Assembly (NCBI RefSeq): GCF_021728395.1
Contig: NZ_JAKKCM010000006.1
Span: 124,001-188,000, forward strand
Direction of reading: 5' to 3'
Length of the DNA: 64,000 nucleotides
DNA from: Vibrio sp. J1-1
GTDB taxonomy: Bacteria > Pseudomonadota > Gammaproteobacteria > Enterobacterales > Vibrionaceae
Shown: positions 18,525 to 29,944 of the stretch, in pieces
Layout of the letters: every line of letters starts with the position of its first letter
Numbering within the stretch: position 1 is the stretch's first letter
Made by a program: the position numbers and the translations under genes
The notes under the pieces: generated by a model
The model's input: the letters and a program-made list of their open reading frames with translations, nothing else
Database searches by the model: none
Told to the model about the DNA's origin: nothing

Positions 18525-19898
18525 TTAAGCTTCAGCTGGAGAACGTTGTGTCAACGTCTCCTGCTCAGCGTCTTCTTTATTAAAGCCTTCGTGCAAACGG
18601 TAGTAACGTCGGTAAATAATACCGCTGATGATCATCATGATTGCAGGTAGACCAATCATCATAAATTCAAGGCCCATAATCGTGCTTTCTGATTGTTCGA
18701 CGTTTGGTACATAACCAACAACCGACAGGCCCACACCCACAACGAAACCACCAGCTGCACCAGCGAATTTCACCAGCATGGTTTGTACAGAGAAAATGAC
18801 ACTTTCGCTGCGGCGACCTGTTTTATGCTCACCATAGTCAACGACGTCAGCTAGCATTACTGTTTGCAAGGCATTGGCAATACCCACGCCAAACTTAATT
18901 GCAGCGCCTGCCATACCAATCATTAGCGCATTTGCCGGCGCAACGAACCCCATAACGAACAGAACCACACAAGAAATAACAGGGAAACCACAAGCAATTA
19001 ACCATAGGTTTTTACGTGGAAGTGCTGCCGCGATACGAGGAAATAAGAAGACACCAGCCACTTCCGCAGCGCCTGCAACCATCATGTACACAGGGAATAA
19101 TTCCGCATCGCCCAATGCGTAAGAGAAGTAGTAAATCGCAAATCCACCAACCAAAAGGTTTGCAATTTGGAACGAAAGAACCGTGCCAATCAATGCTTTT
19201 AGCTGATCGTTTTTACCAATAATTACTAGCACATCTTTGAAGTTAAATTTCTCAGCGGTTTTTGTGCTTAAAGGTTCAACTTTCTCTTTTACGTTGCGCG
19301 CAATCAAGAACGCACTCATAACAAACAGAACGGCAATCAGCATTGCGACGTTAAAGAAGCCATCACCTTGATTTCCGTTACCTAGCTCTCCAACAATGTG
19401 TAAGCCATAAGTACCAGTGACGAACCATGCTAAGCTAGCGAATAAACGCGGCCAAACCACTAACTTTTCGCGTTCCTCGCGAGAGCTCGATAGCGCTGGA
19501 ATCATTGACCAGTAAGGAATGTCCATGATGGTATAAGTCAGACCCCATAAGATGTAGGCCGCCGCCGCATAAACGTACAGTGCCGTACCTTCAAACATAT
19601 GAGTACTGAATAGACCAACCAATACAACCGCGTTTAATAGCGTACCAATCACAATCCATGGGCGGAATTTACCAAATCGTGATCGCGTGTTATCAACGAT
19701 CACCCCCATCATAGGGTCAGTGACCGCATCTAAGATACGAGCCGCCAGGAAGATGGTACCAACAAATGCCGCAGACAAGCCTGCCACATCGGTAAAGTAA
19801 AACATTAAGAAGATATAGATAGGAGCACAGGCAAAGTCTTTACCAAGCGCACCAAGACCGTATGAAACCTTGGTCTGTAGAGTAATTTTATTAGACAT
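18525..19898 (-). CDS. GPH-family galactoside:cation symporter (MelB-like)
   Basis: 457-aa glycoside-pentoside-hexuronide symporter with about 12 membrane helices. The family signature lies in helix 2 and the next loop: RILDAVTDPMMGVIVDNTRSRFGKFRPW, whose acidic residues bind the coupling cation in MelB. It would import alpha-galactosides such as melibiose or raffinose with Na+ or H+. Start ATG behind TAAGGAACGATT. A perfect 14-bp operator lies 132 bp upstream. It is downstream of, and in line with, the alpha-galactosidase gene but separated by a terminator and its own operator, so it probably has its own promoter. The exact sugar cannot be read from sequence. Confidence 0.88.
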   Translation of the reverse strand: MSNKITLQTKVSYGLGALGKDFACAPIYIFLMFYFTDVAGLSAAFVGTIFLAARILDAVTDPMMGVIVDNTRSRFGKFRPWIVIGTLLNAVVLVGLFSTHMFEGTALYVYAAAAYILWGLTYTIMDIPYWSMIPALSSSREEREKLVVWPRLFASLAWFVTGTYGLHIVGELGNGNQGDGFFNVAMLIAVLFVMSAFLIARNVKEKVEPLSTKTAEKFNFKDVLVIIGKNDQLKALIGTVLSFQIANLLVGGFAIYYFSYALGDAELFPVYMMVAGAAEVAGVFLFPRIAAALPRKNLWLIACGFPVISCVVLFVMGFVAPANALMIGMAGAAIKFGVGIANALQTVMLADVVDYGEHKTGRRSESVIFSVQTMLVKFAGAAGGFVVGVGLSVVGYVPNVEQSESTIMGLEFMMIGLPAIMMIISGIIYRRYYRLHEGFNKEDAEQETLTQRSPAEA

Positions 19899-20181
19899 AA
19901 TCGTTCCTTAGTGCCGTACTGCTATGTATTCCCCTAACTAGAATCCATAACGTCGACGTATTGTATTTATATTTCGATGATAATGTTACTCACACGCCTA
20001 ATGCCTTACTGTGATCCACAACCACTTCATGGAAACGTTTACAGTTAGATTTTAAAAATGAGATATAGAACAATATTTTTGGTTTTTTATTTGAGTGAAC
20101 ATTTAAATTACTCATTATTTTTCAAATATTTAAATCAAATACCAACAAAACGAGTTCATGAATACGTTTTTAAACACACGC
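19899..20181. other. Promoter region of the symporter gene
   Basis: Holds operator 1 and an AT-rich stretch. A 63-codon frame on the plus strand here has no RBS and unnatural composition and is not considered a gene. Confidence 0.5.
20030..20043. promoter_or_regulatory. Galactoside operator 1
   Basis: TGGAAACGTTTACA upstream of the GPH symporter gene. It has the central CG and inverted symmetry of LacI/GalR-family operators and is identical to 22460-22473 and to the reverse complement of 23084-23097. Confidence 0.75.
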
Positions 20182-20214
20182 AAAAAACCGCACAAACTTT
20201 ACGTCTGCACGGCT
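20182..20214 (-). terminator. Terminator of the alpha-galactosidase gene
   Basis: On the minus strand, CCGTGC pairs with GTGCGG (with two wobble pairs) and is followed by a run of six T, about 50 nt past the stop codon. Confidence 0.6.
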
Positions 20215-20259
20215 TGGATAAATCAACGCTGGAATCGATTAAGATCTGACTATGCGGAG

Positions 20260-22380
20260 CTATTCGTTGACGAGATCAAACTTCACCAGCATCGCTGTCT
20301 CAGGGTCTAAAATTGGCATAGTTAAACCCACTTCTGCACACCACGCACCGGAAAGCTCACATTCAGATTCTGTCCATGGAGGCTGATAATTGACGATATC
20401 GTCGTAGTTAGAAGGTTTATCTAACACAGACACACGGTATACCCCTTCTGGAGCCAACCCCGGAACGCGCAAGTGACCGCTGAGTGAATTGGTCGGCATC
20501 GCGAGCTGAGCGATCATTAGCACTGCCTCGGACTGATCCTCAGAGACCACTGCATGAATCTGATGTGCTTTATCATCTGTAGGAACTCGCCATGTTCTTC
20601 CAGTATGTAACAATGGACGCAGCCTTTTGTGAAGCCTGATGTAGCGCTCAAAGCCCTGCTTTTCTTGTTGCTCTTCTTTTACTGGGTCCAGCTCTATACC
20701 CATGTGACCAAACAGCGCCGTTACCCCACGAAACTCAATACTGTGGCGACGACGCGTGCTGTGACAATGACTGGCTCCGACATGGCTCCCCATCACTTCA
20801 GGTGGAAAGAAGTAGCTCATGCCTCGTTGAATCGTTTGACGTTCAAGTGCATCGTTATTATCCGAAGCCCAGAAACGATGGGTACGTTTTAATACTTCGT
20901 AATCAATACGACCACCACCCGCCGCACACGATTCGATCTCAACTTGGGGATGTTTTTCACGCACTTTATCCACTAATTCGTAGTAGCGTTGAGTTTGATT
21001 GTGTGCTGCCGCCCGGCCTAAGTGACCAGGCTGAACGACTTCACGGTTCATATCCCACTTGATGTAAGCAATATTGTAAGTCGACAGAAAGTGATCCAAT
21101 CTTTTGAACAAGAAGTGAAAGGCTTCATCATTTTGCAGGTTAATGACATACTGGTTGCGGCCGGTCGGCTGATCGTAGCCATCGACTGCAAGTAACCAAT
21201 CTGGGTGCATGCGGTATAAGTCAGAATCTTTGTTGATCATTTCTGGCTCAAACCACAAACCAAACTCCATACCTAGTTTGTTTACGTGATCGACAATCGG
21301 CTGTAAACCATTTGGATACTTGGATTCACATAAGAACCAGTCCCCTAATCCGGCTTTGTCACCATTGCGACCTTTGAACCAACCGTCATCAATAATAAAC
21401 CGCTCTACACCCATTTCTGCCGATTGAGTAGCCATCAACATGATGTATTGTGGATCGTGGTCGAAGTATATGCCTTCCCAGGTATTCAAATGAATCGGAC
21501 GAGGTTTATCACTAACGTTGCCTGGCAAAATCGCTTCGCGAACATGAGAATGGAAGTGATGACTCATGCCATTCAAACCTGCACTGCTGTGGCTTGCGTA
21601 TAACCAAGGTGTGCTAAGGCTTTCACCTTCTTCTAGTGCTACTTCACCGGGTAGATAAACCACTTCGGCCTGCATATAGCGGCGTCCATCAGCTTTCACA
21701 TCCACTCGCAATCTGTGGTTTCCACTCCAGGCAAAGTGGAATCCCCATACGTCACCATTCATTTCATCAAAGTGAGTAGTACCAGCAACAAATGCAGGGT
21801 AATGCTCATGAGATGTGCGACCACGACGGTTTTCTTGTTGGTAACCCCCCTGAGTTAAAGGTTGACGGACCGTCTGGAATTCATGGACCCAACGTCCGTA
21901 ATACGTCATCAATTCGTTTGCTCTTGCGGGCAACGGAAGTGTATTTGCAAGGCGACTGACGTGATACGTCCCCGTTTTAGTGTTCGTTAGCGTGTGACGG
22001 GTCTTGACCACATCATGCTCATCCATTTCCAAAATGGTATTTAAGCGCAGACCAGAAATAGTGTCTTCGCTGTCGATAATAATGCCGTTTGTACTCTTTT
22101 CGATTCGACTAATGACGAATACAGGCGCCCAATCCTGCCCATCGCGATGACCTTCCAACCCAGGGCTACTAAACACACCTCGACCCAGCTCAGGATGCAG
22201 AGTCATGGATACATCTTTATCTAAACGCCCATAAGGCACCGGGCGTTGCAGAGTGAGACGATAACCTTCGAGATCACCACTAACCTTCAGCCCCCAATGC
22301 AAGATCTCCGCATACTCACCCAGCTCTACGATCAGTTGAGTCTCTTTACCAGCTAACTCAATCAGTGTTTTGTCCGTCAT
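20260..22380 (-). CDS. Alpha-galactosidase, GH36
   Basis: 706-aa glycoside hydrolase family 36 enzyme releasing galactose from melibiose, raffinose and related alpha-galactosides. It has an N-terminal beta-sandwich (residues 1-320), a catalytic TIM barrel starting near FIIDDGWF, and a C-terminal beta domain. The nucleophile D443 lies in IKWDMNREV and the acid/base D507 in RFWASDNND; SCAAGGGRIDYEV is also typical. No signal peptide, so cytosolic. Length matches tetrameric GH36 enzymes (about 700-730 aa). A perfect copy of the galactoside operator lies 80 bp upstream. RBS AGG before the ATG. Confidence 0.93.
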   Translation of the reverse strand: MTDKTLIELAGKETQLIVELGEYAEILHWGLKVSGDLEGYRLTLQRPVPYGRLDKDVSMTLHPELGRGVFSSPGLEGHRDGQDWAPVFVISRIEKSTNGIIIDSEDTISGLRLNTILEMDEHDVVKTRHTLTNTKTGTYHVSRLANTLPLPARANELMTYYGRWVHEFQTVRQPLTQGGYQQENRRGRTSHEHYPAFVAGTTHFDEMNGDVWGFHFAWSGNHRLRVDVKADGRRYMQAEVVYLPGEVALEEGESLSTPWLYASHSSAGLNGMSHHFHSHVREAILPGNVSDKPRPIHLNTWEGIYFDHDPQYIMLMATQSAEMGVERFIIDDGWFKGRNGDKAGLGDWFLCESKYPNGLQPIVDHVNKLGMEFGLWFEPEMINKDSDLYRMHPDWLLAVDGYDQPTGRNQYVINLQNDEAFHFLFKRLDHFLSTYNIAYIKWDMNREVVQPGHLGRAAAHNQTQRYYELVDKVREKHPQVEIESCAAGGGRIDYEVLKRTHRFWASDNNDALERQTIQRGMSYFFPPEVMGSHVGASHCHSTRRRHSIEFRGVTALFGHMGIELDPVKEEQQEKQGFERYIRLHKRLRPLLHTGRTWRVPTDDKAHQIHAVVSEDQSEAVLMIAQLAMPTNSLSGHLRVPGLAPEGVYRVSVLDKPSNYDDIVNYQPPWTESECELSGAWCAEVGLTMPILDPETAMLVKFDLVNE

Positions 22381-22459
22381 CTTGTCTTACCTTTAAACTG
22401 GAAATTACGTCGCATCATAATGCAAAGAACAAAATAATCTGTGAGCTGCGCCAAAATCA

Positions 22460-22473
22460 TGGAAACGTTTACA
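22460..22473. promoter_or_regulatory. Galactoside operator 2
   Basis: TGGAAACGTTTACA, 80 bp upstream of the alpha-galactosidase start; identical to operator 1. Confidence 0.78.
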
Positions 22474-22619
22474 GATTAATTTCTCATACTGAGGTGAGCG
22501 TCTTTTGCTCTAACTCCCTCTTATATTTAACTCAAGTCTGAAAGAAAACGTACGACTTTACTGTTGTAACACTGGCCAGAAAAAAGAATAACCATTTGTA
22601 ATTATTAAATTAAAATACA

Positions 22620-22868
22620 AAACCTTGAGGTAAAGAGTACAAACAAGGCTAAACACCGTGCAGTTAAAACGTCAAACTCTTGCAGTAATTAACCGACACT
22701 CGTATTCTTAATGCTTCGAGATTCATCATGAAGTGTCTCTCTTGGGTCCTAACTTTATACCCCAGCTTGACAATTCAGCACGCCGCCGTGTGCATTGCGC
22801 CCGCGAGCGACATGTTGTTTATACTTCCTTGTCTCATACGCCCAATTGAGTTCAGTTGGGCTCTTTTT
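22620..22868 (+). ncRNA. Possible small RNA or untranslated transcript ending in an intrinsic terminator
   Basis: At 22840-22868 the plus strand has GCCCAATTGAG and a matching AGTTGGGC followed by CTCTTTTT, a clear intrinsic terminator shape. No believable plus-strand gene lies upstream; the only long frame (132 codons from 22728) runs through the terminator and has poor composition. The 5' limit given is arbitrary. It could instead be a premature terminator of a long leader of the porin transcript. Confidence 0.3.
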
Positions 22869-22955
22869 CCAATTCCCTTCTCGATCAAACCCAATAATTT
22901 CAAAAACTTACTCGCCACTGGTAACATTCCTTCTATCAGTATCCCTTCACCAAAA

Positions 22956-22969
22956 AGTAAACGATTCCA
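22956..22969. promoter_or_regulatory. Weak auxiliary galactoside operator
   Basis: AGTAAACGATTCCA differs at two positions from the reverse-oriented operator at 23084 and lies 128 bp upstream of it; such spacing could allow DNA looping. Low certainty. Confidence 0.35.
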
Positions 22970-23083
22970 ATCCTTCACCAGAAAAACAACCTTAAAAACC
23001 GCAAACAAACCTCAAATTAAGAGATCAAAATCACACCAAATAGTAATAAACGCATCATTGTGGCAAAAATGCCAATCCGATCA

Positions 23084-23097
23084 TGTAAACGTTTCCA
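23084..23097. promoter_or_regulatory. Galactoside operator 3
   Basis: TGTAAACGTTTCCA, the exact reverse complement of operators 1 and 2, 78 bp upstream of the porin start codon. Confidence 0.78.
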
Positions 23098-23175
23098 GAC
23101 TTTCTTTACACTCCTCGGTGAGTTAGGACTCAAATAAAAAATAAATCCATAAATAAAATAGAATGGAGACACTTC

Positions 23176-24417
23176 ATGAAACAAAAGACGCTTGTAAGAG
23201 CGCTTGGGTTAACCCTTGCCCTAGCACCGCTTGCTAGTACGGCCGCAGTGGAGAACGTGACCTACTTTGGCTACGCCAAATGGGGCAATATCTACACAGA
23301 TAATGACGAACACAACGATGGCAAAGGCGAACGTAACGACGTGATTCGCGCAGGCCAAGGTTATGGTAATTACCGTTTGGGTAACGAGTTGAACTGGTGG
23401 GAAGCGGGTGTAAAAGCTGACGTATGGCAGCAAGGCGATGCGTACTTTGACACCACCCTTTACCTGGGAAGTGGCGAAAGCTGGGGGGACGTTAGCTTGA
23501 TCCAAATGTGGTCAGCCGGTTACGGACTCTTCAAAGGCCAAGAAGATGCTTCTGTCTGGGCGGGTGAACGCTTCTACCGCCGACATGAAGTGCACATGAT
23601 CGACATTAAATACTGGGATACCTCGAGCACCGGTATCGGTATTGAGAACTGGGACCTCGGCTTTGCTAAAGGCCATTTTGCCTGGATGGCGCCAAATTCG
23701 AGTGCTGATGGACGTAGCTTACACAACTTGGATGCACGTTTAAGCGATATTGAATTAAGCGACAGTGCAGATCTTACCGTTGGTTTGAACTATGTTCTCG
23801 CCCAAAACTCAAGCTACGACGAAAGTGACATCACCACCTCTGGCGCCATGTTTTCTGCCCTTTATCGTCAAGCCTGGAGCTATGGTTCAAACACGTTTGC
23901 ATTCCAATACGGTACCGATGCGCTTGCGGGTGGCTTAATGAGTGCAGAGGGCGGTTCTAATCGTAAATACAGCACAGGCGTAGAGCACGATGGTTACAGC
24001 TGGCGAATCTTTAACTCTGGTGACTTAAACGTCAATGAAGATTTCCAAGTAATGTACTCCATCGCCTATCAAGACAAAAACCTGGATAACAACGAAGGTG
24101 AAAAGTGGTTTAGCGTGGGTGCGCGACCTCAATACAGCTGGACAGAATACATAGCGACCTCTCTGGAAGTGGGTTACGAGTCAGTAGAAGCACAAAGTGA
24201 TGCCGGCACTAATGATATGTACCAAGTCACGCTGGCGCAGATGTTCCAGGCAGGCAAAGGGGTTTGGGCCCGTCCATCACTGCGCTTATTCGCAACATAC
24301 TCTGAAAAAGCCGATGAATGGAACCGCGGTGGGGACGTTTATGGCGCGTCACAAAACATAAGTAAGCGCGACGTAGATGAAGTGACGTTTGGCTTTAACG
24401 TCGAAACATGGTGGTAA
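23176..24417 (+). CDS. LamB-type carbohydrate porin
   Basis: 413-aa outer-membrane porin of the maltoporin family. A signal peptide at residues 1-23 ends at ASTAA, followed by VTYFGYAKWGNIYTD. Alternating aromatic-rich strands are typical of an 18-strand LamB barrel, and the chain ends in VETWW with a terminal aromatic residue. It should let alpha- and beta-galactosides enter the periplasm. It is the first gene of the plus-strand arm (porin, MalM-like lipoprotein, lacZ), with a GGAG RBS and the perfect galactoside operator upstream, so a raffinose/melibiose-type specificity is more likely than maltose. Confidence 0.88.
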   Translation: MKQKTLVRALGLTLALAPLASTAAVENVTYFGYAKWGNIYTDNDEHNDGKGERNDVIRAGQGYGNYRLGNELNWWEAGVKADVWQQGDAYFDTTLYLGSGESWGDVSLIQMWSAGYGLFKGQEDASVWAGERFYRRHEVHMIDIKYWDTSSTGIGIENWDLGFAKGHFAWMAPNSSADGRSLHNLDARLSDIELSDSADLTVGLNYVLAQNSSYDESDITTSGAMFSALYRQAWSYGSNTFAFQYGTDALAGGLMSAEGGSNRKYSTGVEHDGYSWRIFNSGDLNVNEDFQVMYSIAYQDKNLDNNEGEKWFSVGARPQYSWTEYIATSLEVGYESVEAQSDAGTNDMYQVTLAQMFQAGKGVWARPSLRLFATYSEKADEWNRGGDVYGASQNISKRDVDEVTFGFNVETWW

Positions 24418-24487
24418 TACACCAAAGCTACTATTTTTGAACGCAATGGGGTGAGGAATGCACTCGCCCCACAAAAGGACAAAACCG

Positions 24488-25363
24488 ATGAAATTAAAAC
24501 CGTTGGCGACTTTACTCATGGCACTGTCTCTTGGTGCGTGCAGTAGCTTACCAGAACCAACTTTCAATACTGACTTCAACACGCAGACTTGTTGCTCAAC
24601 ATTAAATGCCCTCCCTCTGACGGCTTTGTCGACGCCTTTCCACCAGCAAGTGGTTATGGACGCCAATTTGCCAACATTGAGTGCCGAGGCTTTATCGGGT
24701 TCAGAAATAGCTTCATCACAAGCACTTCCTGTAACGGGCTACCGAATCACCGTAGATACACCTTTCTCACTGTTAGTTCGGTCGTATATCGATAACAATG
24801 CACTATTTGCTGCAAACATTCGCATTTATGACGGAAATTGGCAGCTAATTTCTGACTACTCAGCCGAAACGTTTGACTACCAAACGACCGGAATGCGCGG
24901 ATTAGAACGCATTGAAAGCGTCGTCACTATCAATCCACAACTCAATGGCGCGAAATACATTGTTATTGCGTCCGATACTGCGTTACTGGGTAAGGAGTTA
25001 ACCCGCATTCATCCTGAACAAGTCTACGCAGATTTACAAAATGTAATCGGCAATAAACAATTACCTCTCACAGCCGAATACCAACCGTTTGGCGTGATTG
25101 ACGTCACCACAAGTGCTTCAGACAACAATGCTGTACTGACACTATTAGCAGAACTCAGCACAAACCCTGACTCTCAACGACAATTGACAGTGCCACATAC
25201 ATCATTAACAACGTCGCCAGAAGAGTGGCCACAGTACCGCGAACAAATTGATGCGGCTCTGGAAAAGAACAACGTAAAACAAGCAGCAGAAATCGCAAAT
25301 AAAGCCGAAAAACAAGGCATCACCCAAGCAAAAGACTACCTCGTGCAACAGTTAGCTCAATAA
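24488..25363 (+). CDS. MalM-like periplasmic lipoprotein
   Basis: 291 aa from the ATG at 24488, chosen because AAAGGAC lies about 8 nt upstream and the product then starts with a lipoprotein signal (LMALSLGACSS, lipidation Cys at about residue 18). The rest resembles MalM, a periplasmic protein usually encoded beside maltoporin genes: a region with GYRITVDTPFSLLVRSYID and a beta-rich middle (YIVIASDTALLGKEL). The C-terminal part is helical and charged. Function of MalM proteins is not settled; association with the adjacent porin is inferred from the conserved pairing. It lies 70 bp downstream of the porin gene. Confidence 0.75.
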   Translation: MKLKPLATLLMALSLGACSSLPEPTFNTDFNTQTCCSTLNALPLTALSTPFHQQVVMDANLPTLSAEALSGSEIASSQALPVTGYRITVDTPFSLLVRSYIDNNALFAANIRIYDGNWQLISDYSAETFDYQTTGMRGLERIESVVTINPQLNGAKYIVIASDTALLGKELTRIHPEQVYADLQNVIGNKQLPLTAEYQPFGVIDVTTSASDNNAVLTLLAELSTNPDSQRQLTVPHTSLTTSPEEWPQYREQIDAALEKNNVKQAAEIANKAEKQGITQAKDYLVQQLAQ

Positions 25364-25436
25364 CGATACACATACAGAGATTTACTCATTACGGACGCAA
25401 TGGACGTAGTGAAGCAAGATTAGAAATAAAAATTAA

Positions 25437-28538
<3,102 letters not shown>

Positions 28539-28575
28539 GGTTTTCAATAAAGCGCTCTAGATACTTTGTCGATTC

Positions 28576-28605
28576 AATCCCCAAACTCCGATTTGGGGAT
28601 TTTTT
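28576..28605 (+). terminator. Intrinsic terminator after lacZ
   Basis: AATCCCCAAA and TTTGGGGATT pair perfectly around a 6-nt loop and are followed by a T run. Confidence 0.9.
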
Positions 28606-28725
28606 ATGCCATTCAACCCATAATTAGTACAAAACCTTGAAACACAGCCACTATTCTTATTTCACTAATTGAGTTCCTACTGCCTTCATAGTTAAATAGC
28701 TGAAATTAAAGATTCTGAGTTCCTT

Positions 28726-29730
28726 ATGGCTACCATCAAAGACGTCGCAAAAGAAGCAGGAGTATCGATTGCTACCGCATCACGCGTGATCAATAACGCC
28801 CCTCACACCAGTGAAGCTGCCATTGCGGCAGTAAAAGAAGCAATGGAAAACCTGGGCTATCGCCCTAACGCCAATGCTCGAGCTTTGGTCAGTAAATCTT
28901 CGAACGCGATCGGTGTGTTAGTCAACGATGTTTCTGCGCCTTTTTTTGGCACTATGGTTAAAGCCATCGATACCATAGCCAGCGAGCAAGAAAAACAACT
29001 GCTTATCGGAAGTGGATATCACGATGCAACCAAAGAGCGTAACGCAATAAACTTGCTAATTAACAGCCAGTGCGAATCTTTAGTCGTTCACAGTAAAGGG
29101 ATGAGTGACTCAGAGCTTAGCAAGCTAGCAAAGGAAATTCCGGGGATGGTGTTAATCAACCGCATTGTTCCGGAGATTGCATCACGCTGTATCGCCTTAG
29201 ATAACCGTAAAGGTTCTTATATCGCTACCGAGCACTTGATTCGTAATGGACACAAGCACATCGGCTATATTTGCTCAAGCCATCATATCGAAGATGCGCG
29301 AGACCGACGAGAAGGTTATCTGGACGCCTTACGTGACAACGGTATCGACATTCGTGAAGAGTATATCGAGTACGGTGAACCTGATGAAACCGGTGGTGAG
29401 CAAGCCATGGTAAATCTATTAGCAAAGAACATCCCTATCACAGCAGTGGCAACCTACAACGACTACATGGCTGCGGGTTGTATGACCCTGTTACAAGAAA
29501 ATGGCATTAGAATTCCCGAAGATATGTCAGTGATGGGTTTCGATGATGCTCACATCGCGCGTTATATATACCCTCGCCTCACGACTATTCGCTACCCGAT
29601 TCAAGTTATGGCCAACGAGGCAGTAAAGCTCTCTTTGCAATTGGTTAACGCGGAAGAAACAGAACGAACTGAACATAAGCTCTTTATGCCGATTTTAGTC
29701 AGGCGCTCTTCCGTAGGCAGTATTAAATAA
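28726..29730 (+). CDS. LacI/GalR-family repressor of the galactoside cluster
   Basis: 334 aa. The helix-turn-helix (residues 1-25) has the LacI signature TIKDVAKEAGVSIATASRVINN, a hinge follows at about 45-60, then a periplasmic-binding-protein-like effector domain (GVLVNDVSAPFFGTMV to SVMGFDDAHIARYIYPRLTTIRYP). It follows lacZ but after a terminator, so it has its own promoter. It is the only LacI-type regulator in the window, and three identical LacI-style operators stand before the neighbouring genes; it probably represses them and is released by a galactoside or galactose (inference). No copy of the operator lies before its own start. RBS is weak. Confidence 0.88.
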   Translation: MATIKDVAKEAGVSIATASRVINNAPHTSEAAIAAVKEAMENLGYRPNANARALVSKSSNAIGVLVNDVSAPFFGTMVKAIDTIASEQEKQLLIGSGYHDATKERNAINLLINSQCESLVVHSKGMSDSELSKLAKEIPGMVLINRIVPEIASRCIALDNRKGSYIATEHLIRNGHKHIGYICSSHHIEDARDRREGYLDALRDNGIDIREEYIEYGEPDETGGEQAMVNLLAKNIPITAVATYNDYMAAGCMTLLQENGIRIPEDMSVMGFDDAHIARYIYPRLTTIRYPIQVMANEAVKLSLQLVNAEETERTEHKLFMPILVRRSSVGSIK

Positions 29731-29944
29731 GCTGACCCCGCCCCTAAACACGCACAATAAGAATGGCCATCACCCTTGATTTGCACTCAAACTATTTGCG
29801 CGCAAAATAAATAACAATATGAAAATCACCTACACCAATTGGTTACTATAATGCAAGTATAATTTGTGTTAAAAGCTTTGCCTTATATAAGTATCTGCTG
29901 TAAAACAGAGCCTTGTTTGGACAAATGATTTACAATCCTATTCC

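Noticed and set aside
20058-20249. 63-codon plus-strand frame between symporter and alpha-galactosidase genes
   Set aside because: Overlaps the terminator of the alpha-galactosidase gene; no RBS; composition of AT-rich non-coding DNA.
22728-23126. 132-codon plus-strand frame upstream of the porin
   Set aside because: Runs through an intrinsic terminator and the operator region, has no RBS and shows no family resemblance.
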